From contig NZ_JAALJI010000025.1 in the NCBI RefSeq assembly GCF_011064595.1, positions 1-64,000 on the forward strand: a stretch of DNA of 64,000 nucleotides, written 5' to 3'. Every line of letters begins with the position of its first letter. Position 1 is the first letter of the stretch. Source of the stretch: Paludisphaera soli (lineage in GTDB: Bacteria; Planctomycetota; Planctomycetia; Isosphaerales; Isosphaeraceae). A program made the translations under genes and the position numbers. The notes under the pieces were generated by a model. That model saw nothing but the letters and a program-made list of their open reading frames with translations, was not told the origin of the DNA and ran no database searches. Below, piece by piece: positions 18,834 to 28,019 of this stretch.

Positions 18834-19862
18834 TCACTTGCCGCGCGAGGCCACCTCGGCGCGGGCCTTGGCGATGACGCTCTCGATGGTCACCGGGCGG
18901 CCTTCCTGGCGCTTGCTCTCGTCGGCGGCCTCCATGAAGGCGAAGATCTCCAGCGTCTCCTCCGGGGCGACGGGGGCCTGGCCGGTCCTGAAGAACTTGA
19001 CGATCTCGGCGACGAGCGGCGCGTAGCCGGCGTAGCCGCCGCTGGGGCCGATCCCCTTGGCGCCGAACACCGTCGCGCCGAAGTCGTGCGGGGCACCGGC
19101 GCGGATGCCGCGGAAGGTGCCGATCCGGCCGTCCTTCCAGACGCCGACGGCCACATCGGAGCCCTCGGTCGACGACCGGGCGACCGTGTCGCAGCCCACG
19201 CCCATGATCGTGTAAAGCCTCTCAACGCCGTGGATCCCGTACCAGAACAGGTCGGGGTGGTGCTCCTCCAGCTCGCACGGGCCGTAGGCGTCGCAGCCGG
19301 CCACCGCGCCCAGCTTGCCCGCCCGCATGGCGGCGATGCCGGGGCCGAACCGCAGCGCCGAGCTGGAGAAGACCGGCGTGCCCGTCTCCCGCGCCAGCTC
19401 GTAGATCGCGATCGCGTCGGCCAGGCTGCCGGCGACCGGCTTGTCGATGAACATCGGCTTGCGGGCCGCGAAGACCGGCCTCGCCTGCTCCAGGTGGGGC
19501 CGGCCGTCGACGCTCTCCAGCAGCACGACGTCGACCTTCTCCAGCAGGGCCTCGATCGAGTCGACGATCTCGACCCCGTAGGTCTCCTTCAGCGTCTTCG
19601 TGTACTCCGGCACGCGATTGATGCTGGAAGGCACGTCCGGGCTGCCGCCGGGATAGGCCGCGACGACGCTCACGCCGGCGACCTCGGGCGGCGCCTTGGG
19701 GTCGTTCAACAGCTTGGTGAAGGCGACGACGTGCGAGGTGTCGAGGCCGATGATCCCCGCCCGCAGCGGCTTCTCCGCCGGGGCTTCCTCCTGCGCGACG
19801 GTCGCCGACGCGGCGAGGAACGAGAGGCACAGCGCGACCGACGAGGCGATCCGAACGTTCAT
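18834..19862 (-). CDS. Exported Gfo/Idh/MocA family oxidoreductase
   Basis: 342 residues. A Sec signal peptide with an AQEEA cleavage region (about residue 23) precedes the Rossmann strand LRAGIIGLDTSHVVAF. The family motif EKP for cofactor and catalysis appears as FIDKPVAGS (about 140). Such proteins oxidise or reduce sugars and inositols with NAD(P), although exported versions in planctomycetes often lack proven activity. The N-terminal glycine motif GLDTSH differs from the usual GxGxxG, so cofactor binding may be altered. It stands 30 bases from the M48 gene upstream on the same strand and may be cotranscribed with it. Confidence 0.85.
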   Translation of the reverse strand: MNVRIASSVALCLSFLAASATVAQEEAPAEKPLRAGIIGLDTSHVVAFTKLLNDPKAPPEVAGVSVVAAYPGGSPDVPSSINRVPEYTKTLKETYGVEIVDSIEALLEKVDVVLLESVDGRPHLEQARPVFAARKPMFIDKPVAGSLADAIAIYELARETGTPVFSSSALRFGPGIAAMRAGKLGAVAGCDAYGPCELEEHHPDLFWYGIHGVERLYTIMGVGCDTVARSSTEGSDVAVGVWKDGRIGTFRGIRAGAPHDFGATVFGAKGIGPSGGYAGYAPLVAEIVKFFRTGQAPVAPEETLEIFAFMEAADESKRQEGRPVTIESVIAKARAEVASRGK

Positions 19863-19892
19863 GATGCTTCCTTTGGACCGAACCAGACGAAC

Positions 19893-22166
19893 TCATCCGA
19901 GGGCGCGATTATCCCCGGATTCGTCATCGAAGGCCAGCGCCGGGAGCCCCAGATGAGCCTCCACTCGCTCCACCACCGCCGAGAGCCGGCCCAGGCAGCG
20001 CACGTACACCGACACCAGCCGCTCGCTCGCGTGCTCGGCCGCCTGCAGCAAGGGGCCGACGTCGTCCTCGTCCGGCACGGCCGGCACGGCCATGTCGACG
20101 AGCGTCTTCCCCTGGCCGCCGCGGTCGAACGGGTACGGCGTCCCGCCGAGCGCCGCGCTCAGGCCGACGAGGCGGCCGTGCAGGTCCGAGGCGGCCTCGA
20201 AGATCGCCTTGCGGAGCTTCTCGTCGCTCTCGTTCCCCTGGTATTCGCCCAGGACCGAGAAGAGTACGGCTCGCGCCTGGAGGGCCTTGGCCAGCGCCCG
20301 CCAGGACGGGCCCGCGAGCGCGGAGGCGGCGGGGAGCAGGGCGACCACCTCGGCGCGGGCCGCCTCGCCCCCCTCGATCGCCCCGGCCACGTCGTCCCGG
20401 CCGAGCAGCCCGAGCGCCACGGCCATGCGGCGGGTGCACAGCCCGTCGAAGCGGTCGAGGGCCGGCGTCCGCTCGCGTCCGGCCGCCTCGGCGGCTTCGA
20501 GCGCCGACCGCGACGCGTCGAGCGTGGCGGCCTCGATGCCGAAGGCGGCCGGCCGGAGCCGATAGCCGGCGTTCATCAGCACGGCCGCCGCCTGGGCCTT
20601 CGCGCGGGCGGCGAAGCCCTCGCGGTCGGCCTCGGCGCGGGCATCGTGCTCGGCGCGGGTCGCGGCCTGCTCGGCGCGGATCCGCTCCAGCTCGGCCCTC
20701 GCCGCGTCGACGTCGTCGGGCGTCGGCGGCAGGGCCTCCGGGATCGGGATGGGGCGGTGGAAGACCATCGTGCCGGGATAGACCCGGTTGAAGGCCTGGT
20801 AGTCGGCCTGCCGGTCCTCGACCCCGCGCACGACCTCGCGGTAGGGGACGAGCCGGCCGGGCTCGACCGGCCCCCCCAGCAGGCCGCGGTAGTGCTCGGC
20901 CGTCGCCGCGCGGGAGACGGCCTCGAAGTCGCGGAAGAGGCCGGTCGCCGGCCCTTCCAGGTGGAACACGCCCGGGGCGTCCAGCCGCGAGGCGGCCGCG
21001 ATCCGGTCCTTGTCGGCGGGGTGGGTGTCGAAGACCCCCGTCTTCTCGGCCGCGAGCGACTCGTCCATCGCCCGCAGCGCCGCCGGCGGAATCTGGGGGA
21101 CGTTGGCCTCGATCAGCCGGGGCAGGTCGTCGGGGAGCTTGCCGTCCTTCCAGCTTTCGGAGACGTCGCTCATGGCGCCCCCCTCGGCCATCGCGGCGGC
21201 CCGGATCCTCCGCATGGTCGACGCCACGATCGGCGAGCCGGCCAGCATCGCCTGGCAGCGGTCGGCGTCGAACTCCATCTGCCGCGACATCGTGCAGCTC
21301 GCCGCGTGGCCCACCTGCATCAGGACCCACAGGACCCGCCGCGAGGCCCAGACCATCAGCCGGGCCAGGTTCACCAGCAGCATCGAGTAGAGGTTCCCCG
21401 CGGTCGCCCACTCGTTCAGGCTCTCGTCCCAGGCGTCCCGCTCGTAGACGACCCGGGCGAACCAGTGGTTGACCGAGTTGACCACGTACGTCAGCCCCAT
21501 GCCCGCCGACTGCGCGAAGTGGCCGAACTCGTGCGCCAGCACGCCCGCGAACTGGTCGGCCTCGGTCGCCGCGACCAGCGGCAGCCCGACCGTCAGGACC
21601 AGCCTCCTCCGCAGCAGCGAGACCAGGCCGTGCTCCGCCCCGGCCGACGCGTTCACCCGGCAGTCCACGTCGACCCGGACCGGCCGGGGCGAGCCCACCG
21701 CCTCGCAGACGCCGTCCACCAGCGCGAAGAGCGCCGGCTCCTCCTCCCGCGTGACCGACATCCCCGCCGCCGACCTCCCCCGGCGGGCGAACAGTGGCTT
21801 GGCCAGGAAGAGGACGACGATCCCCAGGACCAGCAGCGGGCCGAAGTAGGAGAGCGCCGCCGCCTTGCCGCGCATGGTCTGGAAGACGACGTGGTTGTGT
21901 GTGGCGTGCCAGTACATCGCGTAGCCGGCCGCCGTCACGATCCCCACGTAGATCAGCGGCAGGGCCACCATCACGCAGGCCACGATCAGCGCCCAGACCC
22001 GGTACGAGGCCGGCAATTTCTTGGGGGGGATCGCCCCCCGGAACGCGGCGCGGACCTCCTCGGGGGTGAAGACGCGGCCGGCGTCGGTCACGCCCGCCTC
22101 GGGGGAGGACGCCGCGGTCGCGACGCCCCCGTGGAATTCCGGACGATCAGGCTCCGTCTCGCTCAT
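19893..22166 (-). CDS. M48 family membrane metallopeptidase
   Basis: 757 residues. After a Pro-rich cytosolic N-terminus come two membrane segments (about 59-82 and 105-125). The zinc site HEFGH is at 212-216 and the third ligand lies in EFDAD at 298-301, as in Ste24/HtpX-like peptidases. Another hydrophobic stretch follows around 255-285. The long C-terminal part (about 330-757) is mostly helical and carries repeated Ala/Glu-rich segments with no recognised domain, making this much longer than HtpX (about 290). It probably degrades or processes membrane proteins. It is divergent from the M61 peptidase gene, with 272 bases between starts. Confidence 0.88.
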   Translation of the reverse strand: MSETEPDRPEFHGGVATAASSPEAGVTDAGRVFTPEEVRAAFRGAIPPKKLPASYRVWALIVACVMVALPLIYVGIVTAAGYAMYWHATHNHVVFQTMRGKAAALSYFGPLLVLGIVVLFLAKPLFARRGRSAAGMSVTREEEPALFALVDGVCEAVGSPRPVRVDVDCRVNASAGAEHGLVSLLRRRLVLTVGLPLVAATEADQFAGVLAHEFGHFAQSAGMGLTYVVNSVNHWFARVVYERDAWDESLNEWATAGNLYSMLLVNLARLMVWASRRVLWVLMQVGHAASCTMSRQMEFDADRCQAMLAGSPIVASTMRRIRAAAMAEGGAMSDVSESWKDGKLPDDLPRLIEANVPQIPPAALRAMDESLAAEKTGVFDTHPADKDRIAAASRLDAPGVFHLEGPATGLFRDFEAVSRAATAEHYRGLLGGPVEPGRLVPYREVVRGVEDRQADYQAFNRVYPGTMVFHRPIPIPEALPPTPDDVDAARAELERIRAEQAATRAEHDARAEADREGFAARAKAQAAAVLMNAGYRLRPAAFGIEAATLDASRSALEAAEAAGRERTPALDRFDGLCTRRMAVALGLLGRDDVAGAIEGGEAARAEVVALLPAASALAGPSWRALAKALQARAVLFSVLGEYQGNESDEKLRKAIFEAASDLHGRLVGLSAALGGTPYPFDRGGQGKTLVDMAVPAVPDEDDVGPLLQAAEHASERLVSVYVRCLGRLSAVVERVEAHLGLPALAFDDESGDNRALG

Positions 22167-22438
22167 CGCAGGTCCGCCCCCTCGGCCCGGGGCGCCCGCG
22201 CCGTCGCCTCCCCGACGCCGTCGCGACGCACCGCGACGACAGATTACCGGGCCGGAGCGGTCGACTCAATGATGGATTCGGCCATGTTCTTACGATCATC
22301 CCCATTCGGGCCGGCAGCCGCGAGGCGTTACGCCGCAAAATCGGCCGCCCCGTTCTCAACCCGGCGGGGATTCTCCTACGATGAAGCGTCCCCGCGCGCC
22401 AGGGCGCGGGCCTCGACGCCTCATGCACGGAGCGGTTC

Positions 22439-25414
22439 ATGTCCTTGAGCGTTTCTCTCTCCCTCGGATCGGCCCGGCGATGGGCCACGGCGATGCTGCT
22501 GGCGGCGGTCTCGGCCTGGTCTCCGGCCGCCGCGCGGGCCGGCGAGCCGTCGATGACGGCCGAGGTCGACCTGCGCGACCTGCCGAAACGGATCGTCCAC
22601 GCGACGCTCGACGTGCCCTGCACGCCGGGCGCCGAGCTGGCCCTCTGGCATCCCAAGTGGATCCCCGGCACGCACGCCCCCTGCGGCGCCAACGAGGCCG
22701 TCGCCGGCCTGCGGATCACCACCCCCGACGGCGCGGTCGTCCCCTGGCGCCGCGACGACCTGGAACTCTACCGGATCATCTGCCAGGTCCCCGAGGGCGC
22801 CTCCCGGGTCCGCGTCGCGCTCGACACGATCTGCAACGAGGCCACCGTCGAGGCCAGCGGCCACCTGACCTTCGGCAACGACAAGGTCGGCGTCGTCAAC
22901 TGGTCCACCTGCATCCTCTACCCCGAAGGCGCGACCGCCGCCGAGACCATCGTCGCCCTCTCGGCCCGGCTCCCGGAGGGCTGGAAGCACGCCACGGCCC
23001 TGAAGGCGAAATCGAACGAGGGCGGTCTGGTCCGCTTCGAGCCCGTCTCGCTCGTCGAACTGATCGACTCCCCCCTGATCGGCGGGACGCACCTCAAGAC
23101 GACGAAGCTCGACGTCGGGCCGTACCCCCCGGCGTTCTTCCACGTCACGTCCGAGAACCCCGAGGCGCTGGAGCTGTCGCCGGAAACCATCGGCAAGTAC
23201 TCCCGCGTGGTCCGCGAGGCCGGGGCCCTGTTCGGCTCGTTCCACTATGACGACTTCCAGTTCCTGACCACCCTGAGCGACGAGCTGGGCTACCTGGGCC
23301 TGGAGCACCTGGCGTCGAGCATCAACGGCGTCAAGGAGCGCGACCTGATCGACGACGCCCGGCGCGTGGGATGGGTGGCGAACCTGCTCCCGCACGAGTA
23401 CGTCCACTCCTGGTGCGGCAAGTACCGCCTCCCCGCCGGCATGGCGACGCAGAGCTACCACCAGCCGATGGCCACGCGGCTCCTCTGGGTCTACGAGGGG
23501 CTGACCGAGTACCTGGGCGAGGTCCTCATGGTCCGCTCGGGGCTGGTGAGCCCGGACGACTACAAGAAGACGCTCACGGCCCAGATCGAGGGGCTCATGT
23601 TCCAGGCCGGCCGGCGCTGGCGTCCGCTCGACGACACGGCCGCCGCCACGTCGTTCCTCCGCGCCCCGAGCCCCAACTGGAACGTCCTCCGCCGCAGCCA
23701 GGACTACTACCTGGAGGGGGCCCTGATCTGGATGGAGATCGACGCCATGATCCGCGAGAAGACCGCCGGCGCGAGGTCGCTCGACGACTTCTGCAAGGCG
23801 TTCCTCGGCGGCCCGACGAAGCCCGAGAAGGTCGACCCGTACACCTTCGAGGACGTCGTCGCGGCCCTGAACGGCGTGGCCGAGCACGACTGGAAGACGT
23901 TCCTGGAAGACCGCGTGACGAAGCCGCTGGAATCGCTGCCGCTGGACTTCGCGGCCAGGCTGGGCTATCGCCTGGAGTTCGGCGCGGGGCCGCAGGCGAC
24001 CTCGCGCGGGCGTCGCGGCGGCGGGGGCGGGGCGTCGGCCCGGCACTCGCTCGGGCTGACGTTCGGCGACGACGGCACGATCGTCGACGTCGCCATCGAC
24101 TCGCTCGCCGAGAAGGCGGGACTCGTCAAGGGCCGGAAGGTCGTCGCGATCAACGACCGCCTCTTCAGCCCCGACGCCCTGCGCGACGCCCTGACCGAGA
24201 GCGTCGAACGCGGCAAAGTGGAGCTGCTGCTGACCGAAGGCGGCCGCCTCAAGCCCCTCTCGCTGGCCTACCGCGACGGCGTCAAGAACCTGGCCCTCGT
24301 CCGCGACGAGTCGAAGCCGGACCTCCTCGGCGAGATCCTCAAGCCCCGCGACAGGACCGCCGAGGCCAAGCCCGAGGCGACGGCCGGCGAAGTCAAGGCC
24401 GCCCCCGCGCCCGGCCCGGAGCATCCGAAGGGCTACGTCGCCTACCGCGCGCCCGGGCCGATCGTCGTCGACGGCAAGCTCGACGACGAGGCCTGGAAGG
24501 ACGCCCCCTGGACCGACCTCTTCGTCGACATCGAGGGGGACCGCAAGCCGGCCCCTCGGTTCGCGACCCGCGCCAGGATGCTCTGGGACGACGAGTTCTT
24601 CTACATCGCCGCGAAGCTCGACGAGCCCCACGTCTGGGGGACCCTGACCGACCACGACGCGGTCATCTTCCACGACAACGACTTCGAGGTCTTCCTCGAC
24701 CCCGACGGCGACAACCACGAGTATTACGAGTTCGAGATCAACGCCCTGAACACCGGCTGGGACCTGTTCCTCCCCAAGCCCTATCGCGACGGCGGCCCGG
24801 CCGACAACTCGTGGGAGATCCCCGGCCTGAAGACCGGCGTGGCGGTGCAGGGGACCCTCAACGCGCCGGCCGACGCCGACGAGTCGTGGACCGTGGAGCT
24901 GGCCTTCCCTTGGAAGGTCCTGGCCGAGCACGCCAACCGCCCCGCGCCCCCGGCCGACGGCGACCAGTGGCGCGTGAACTTCTCGCGCGTCGAGTGGCTC
25001 CACGAGGTCGTCGACGGCCAGTACAGGAAGGTCCCCAAGACGCCCGAGGCCAACTGGGTCTGGTCGCCGCAGGGGGTGGTCGACATGCACCGGCCCGAGA
25101 CCTGGGGCTACGTCCAGTTCGCGAAGTCCGAGCCCGGCGGCGAGCCCGTCGCCTTCCGCCCCGACCCGGCCGAGCCCGTCCGCCGGCGGCTGATGCAGGT
25201 CTACCACGCCCAGAACGCCTACAAGCGGAACAACGGCGCCTGGTCCGACCGCCTCGACCCGCTGGACCTCCCCGCGTCTCCCGCCGGCGTCCCCGCCGCG
25301 ACGCTGACCCGCACCGACGACGGCTACGAGGCCGCGATCGCGTTCACCCCCGAGGATGGCGAACCTCAGACCTGGACCGTGCGTCAGGACTCGCGACTCC
25401 GACGCAAGCCATAA
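22439..25414 (+). CDS. M61 aminopeptidase-PDZ-CBM9-like fusion protein
   Basis: 991-residue exported protein. The signal peptide ends near AARAGEP (about 33). An M61 N-terminal beta domain leads to the zinc motif HEYVHSW at 319-325 with the downstream glutamate in YEGLTEYLGE, then a helical region. A PDZ domain follows (about 535-620, SLAEKAGLVKGRKVVAINDR). After an Ala/Pro/Lys linker comes a CBM9-like sugar-binding domain (about 670-900: VVDGKLDDEAWKDAPW, NDFEVFLDPDGDNHEYYEFE, WTVELAFPWKVL). The M61-PDZ core is standard glycyl aminopeptidase architecture; the CBM9-like tail is unusual and suggests the peptidase is tethered to carbohydrate. A hairpin follows the stop. Confidence 0.9.
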   Translation: MSLSVSLSLGSARRWATAMLLAAVSAWSPAAARAGEPSMTAEVDLRDLPKRIVHATLDVPCTPGAELALWHPKWIPGTHAPCGANEAVAGLRITTPDGAVVPWRRDDLELYRIICQVPEGASRVRVALDTICNEATVEASGHLTFGNDKVGVVNWSTCILYPEGATAAETIVALSARLPEGWKHATALKAKSNEGGLVRFEPVSLVELIDSPLIGGTHLKTTKLDVGPYPPAFFHVTSENPEALELSPETIGKYSRVVREAGALFGSFHYDDFQFLTTLSDELGYLGLEHLASSINGVKERDLIDDARRVGWVANLLPHEYVHSWCGKYRLPAGMATQSYHQPMATRLLWVYEGLTEYLGEVLMVRSGLVSPDDYKKTLTAQIEGLMFQAGRRWRPLDDTAAATSFLRAPSPNWNVLRRSQDYYLEGALIWMEIDAMIREKTAGARSLDDFCKAFLGGPTKPEKVDPYTFEDVVAALNGVAEHDWKTFLEDRVTKPLESLPLDFAARLGYRLEFGAGPQATSRGRRGGGGGASARHSLGLTFGDDGTIVDVAIDSLAEKAGLVKGRKVVAINDRLFSPDALRDALTESVERGKVELLLTEGGRLKPLSLAYRDGVKNLALVRDESKPDLLGEILKPRDRTAEAKPEATAGEVKAAPAPGPEHPKGYVAYRAPGPIVVDGKLDDEAWKDAPWTDLFVDIEGDRKPAPRFATRARMLWDDEFFYIAAKLDEPHVWGTLTDHDAVIFHDNDFEVFLDPDGDNHEYYEFEINALNTGWDLFLPKPYRDGGPADNSWEIPGLKTGVAVQGTLNAPADADESWTVELAFPWKVLAEHANRPAPPADGDQWRVNFSRVEWLHEVVDGQYRKVPKTPEANWVWSPQGVVDMHRPETWGYVQFAKSEPGGEPVAFRPDPAEPVRRRLMQVYHAQNAYKRNNGAWSDRLDPLDLPASPAGVPAATLTRTDDGYEAAIAFTPEDGEPQTWTVRQDSRLRRKP

Positions 25415-25427
25415 ATCCGGCGCCCTC

Positions 25428-25474
25428 GCCCCGGTCGCCCGCCTCCCGGCCTTGCCGATCGGGCGTTCCGGGGC
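25428..25474 (+). terminator. Hairpin after the M61 gene, probable terminator
   Basis: GCCCCGG-T-CGCCCG at 25428-25441 pairs with CGGGCG-TT-CCGGGGC at 25460-25474, 13 base pairs with small bulges, starting 14 bases after the M61 stop. It is followed by a weak T-containing stretch (tatgtctccttt). It may instead be a leader structure for the small gene starting at 25515. Confidence 0.5.
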
Positions 25475-25514
25475 TATGTCTCCTTTACAGCACAGGCTAA
25501 AAGGAGGGTCGACG

Positions 25515-25730
25515 ATGATCGAACGAGGCCGCGCCTATCGCCGTCAACAGTGGCAGAGGGCCAAGGCCCGGGCCGTCCGGCTCGTCCGGCTGCTCGGCCT
25601 CTCCCTGGATCCCCCTCGCGTGGCTCTCGCCTACGCGGTCGACCGCAAGCCCTGCTCCTGCTGGATGTGCGGCAACCCCCGCCGCCACCTCGGCGAGCGC
25701 ACCCGCCAGGAGCGGCGATTCGACGACTGA
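25515..25730 (+). CDS. Conserved 71-residue Cys-rich microprotein
   Basis: A short basic protein (MIERGRAYRRQQWQRAKARA start) ending in KPCSCWMCGNPRRHLGERTRQERR. The C-S-C-W-M-C-G-N-P-R-R core followed by GERTRQE matches a small protein I recall seeing annotated as hypothetical in many bacteria; that recollection should be tested by search. The three cysteines look like half a zinc ribbon. A near-perfect Shine-Dalgarno AAGGAGGG at 25501-25508 stands 6 bases before the ATG, much better than most genes in this window, which supports both start and reality. Nucleic-acid or ribosome association is a guess from charge. Confidence 0.75.
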   Translation: MIERGRAYRRQQWQRAKARAVRLVRLLGLSLDPPRVALAYAVDRKPCSCWMCGNPRRHLGERTRQERRFDD

Positions 25731-25869
25731 GTCGGTCGCGAGCGAATGTGTCGGCCTCGACGGACGGACCGAGGCGGTCGGTCGCGGGTTCGCCTGCGAT
25801 CCCCGTAGACACGCCGCTCCTTGGGGCCGGCTGCGGATCACGCGGGGGCAGTCCGCCCGATCGTCGAGG

Positions 25870-26592
25870 CTACGATTCCAGCCCGGCTCGCATCCCGAAG
25901 GTCAGGCGATCGTCGTGGTGATGCAGGGTCCACTCCTCGGAGATCGGCCACGCGATTAGATGAGGCGTCGCGTAGTTGAGATCGTCCCAGTAGTCGCAGA
26001 CCGTCGCCCAATCCGTGAGGACGACGCCCTCCCGGCCGAAGTGGACGATCACCGCCTCTTCCTCGGCCGGGGGCAAGCCCCGCAGCCAGCCCTTGGCCGC
26101 CTCCGACCGATCGTCGCCTGGATCGTCGCACCTCGCGATCTGCGAGAACAGGTCGCTGCGCAGGTGAAGCGCGTGGAAGAACGCCAGGGCCCGGTCGTGC
26201 AGCGGGATCGCGCGCGATTCGGCCAGGGGGCGGATCCTCGACAATCGCTCCGGCGGGATCACGTTCCACCTCGGATCGGTCCACATCCAGGCCCAGGGGA
26301 ACTCGCTCATCGGCCGGAAGTCGGAATCGTCAAGCTCCCTCGTCAACACGGCGGTCGGGGTGTGCGATGCGACATGACGCCGTTCCAGGCCGGCCGCCAA
26401 GATGGCTGCCTCCTCAGCCGCGGCCAACGCATCAAGCTCGACCGCCTCGCGAAAAGGCATCGCGTAGACCGACCGCAGGAGTCGGATGCGGGCTATCGCG
26501 TCGAGCCCTTCACGCCGGGCCTCCCGGGAGACGGCCTGCGGCGAGGCACCTCCGGCTCGCATCGACTCGTACCTTCCGAAATCGTCGGCCAT
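25870..26592 (-). CDS. Hypothetical protein
   Basis: 240 residues, no signal peptide or membrane segment. The N-terminal third is Ala/Glu/Arg-rich helix; the C-terminal two thirds contain many aromatic residues (FPWAWMWTDPRWN, CDYWDDLNY, EEWTLHHHDD), giving the look of a compact globular cytosolic protein. I do not recognise a family. Its composition and coding bias fit the genome, and no other frame there is better, so I consider it real. It stands alone, convergent with the 71-residue gene. Confidence 0.6.
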   Translation of the reverse strand: MADDFGRYESMRAGGASPQAVSREARREGLDAIARIRLLRSVYAMPFREAVELDALAAAEEAAILAAGLERRHVASHTPTAVLTRELDDSDFRPMSEFPWAWMWTDPRWNVIPPERLSRIRPLAESRAIPLHDRALAFFHALHLRSDLFSQIARCDDPGDDRSEAAKGWLRGLPPAEEEAVIVHFGREGVVLTDWATVCDYWDDLNYATPHLIAWPISEEWTLHHHDDRLTFGMRAGLES

Positions 26593-26656
26593 GAGAATTG
26601 CTACCCTGGTCCGGAGGGCTCGACCTCAGAGGGGCTGCCAAGTTCACGGCTCTCGA

Positions 26657-27838
26657 TCAGAGGGTCAGCCGCAGCAGCACCCCCTGGCCCGGGGCGAGCC
26701 AGATGTCCTCGCCGCCGTAAGGTTGCAGGGCGCCGTCGTAGGGCGAGACGCGCTCCACCTTCGAAGGCGGGGTGCGGAATTTCGGCTGGCACGGGGTCGA
26801 TGCGGTGAAGCTCTTGTCCACGATCAGGACGTAGCGCGTGCCGTCCTCGTGGGTGAAGTCGCCGACGAGCATCGGGCCCTCGATCGACTCGACCAGGGAA
26901 GCTTCGTCGGGTGCCTTCGCGCCGGCCGGAACCTCGCCGAAGTGGTAGACGGAATCGGAGCGCAGCTTCAGGAGCGTCGGGGCCAGGCGGGCGACCTGGA
27001 GGTTGACGTTCCGGAGCATCCCCCAGGTCGGCGTCTCGTTCCCGAACTGGTCGATCGGGCCCATCCGAAAGTTGCCGATGGGCGGGCTGAAGTAGGTGAA
27101 GTAGGCGATCCCGCGCGCCCCGTAGGCCAGCGAGGTGTAGACCTGGAAGCGGATGTCCGCCGGGGTCGACTCGCGATAATGGAAGTGGGCCGTGGTCAGC
27201 ACGATGTTCCAGAACGGGATCTGGTGCTCCAGCCCGGCCCGACGCATGGACTCCAGGTTGGCGAAGTAGCCTGCTCGCAGCCCGCCGCCGTCGAACAGGG
27301 CGTAGTGGTCGTAGCTCAGGATCGGCGGGCGGCAGGCCTCGACGAACGCCTTCAGGTGCGACTCGTAGTCCGGCGTCCCGAGTTGCTCCGGGTCGGCGTA
27401 GTTGGGGAGGAGGTTGATGTACGGCCAGGCGCCGGGGTGGAGTTCCCGGATCGCGTCCGCCACCACCGCCAGCCCCGGAAAAACCGCCGCCGAGGGCTCG
27501 TCGCGGAGCAGGTAGCCGAAGACCGCCGGGTGCTCCCTCACCTCCTTCACCAGCGACTCGACCCTCGGCCGCGCGACGGCCGGGTCGACCTTCGACCAGT
27601 CGTAGCCGGCCGTCCGGGCGTCGCTGACGATCGCCTTCAAGCCGGCGTCCCGACAGGCGTCCAGCGCCGCCGGCTCGACGAACCCGGCCACCGTGATCCC
27701 GCACTCGCTCATCCGCTTCAGCACCGCCGGGTCGTTCGGCGAGTGCCCCCAGGCCATCAGGGGGAAGAACGCGTCCTCGGCGTAGGAGGGATTCCACGTC
27801 GTCAGCAAGGCCGCCGCCAGCACGATTCGCCAGGCCAT
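26657..27838 (-). CDS. Exported glycoside hydrolase-like TIM-barrel protein
   Basis: 393 residues. The start at 27838 (MAWRIVLAAALLTTW) gives a signal peptide cut near SYAED; an ATG 5 codons upstream is also possible. The order of segments FPLMAWGHSPND, GYLLRDEPSA, YINLLPNYADPEQLG, LSYDHYALF, FWNIVL and YGARGIAYFTYF is that of a clan-A glycosidase-type barrel, with Glu in RDEPSA a candidate catalytic residue. A small C-terminal beta domain follows (about 320-393). The family and substrate cannot be named; a polysaccharide-related role fits the other exported proteins here. Confidence 0.7.
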   Translation of the reverse strand: MAWRIVLAAALLTTWNPSYAEDAFFPLMAWGHSPNDPAVLKRMSECGITVAGFVEPAALDACRDAGLKAIVSDARTAGYDWSKVDPAVARPRVESLVKEVREHPAVFGYLLRDEPSAAVFPGLAVVADAIRELHPGAWPYINLLPNYADPEQLGTPDYESHLKAFVEACRPPILSYDHYALFDGGGLRAGYFANLESMRRAGLEHQIPFWNIVLTTAHFHYRESTPADIRFQVYTSLAYGARGIAYFTYFSPPIGNFRMGPIDQFGNETPTWGMLRNVNLQVARLAPTLLKLRSDSVYHFGEVPAGAKAPDEASLVESIEGPMLVGDFTHEDGTRYVLIVDKSFTASTPCQPKFRTPPSKVERVSPYDGALQPYGGEDIWLAPGQGVLLRLTL

Positions 27839-28019
27839 GTCCCAGTCTCCCACCGACCGTCATCGCGTCGCAACCGGGCCGATCGTACAACGATCCGGCC
27901 GTCGAATCACGGGGCGTGCGGCGGCGGGCCCACGAAAGGCCTTGCCGATTTCCCCGCCCGCATAGAATACGACGCGGCCTGCGAGCGTCGCGGCCGGTTC
28001 GGGGCTTCGGAGTCAGGGG

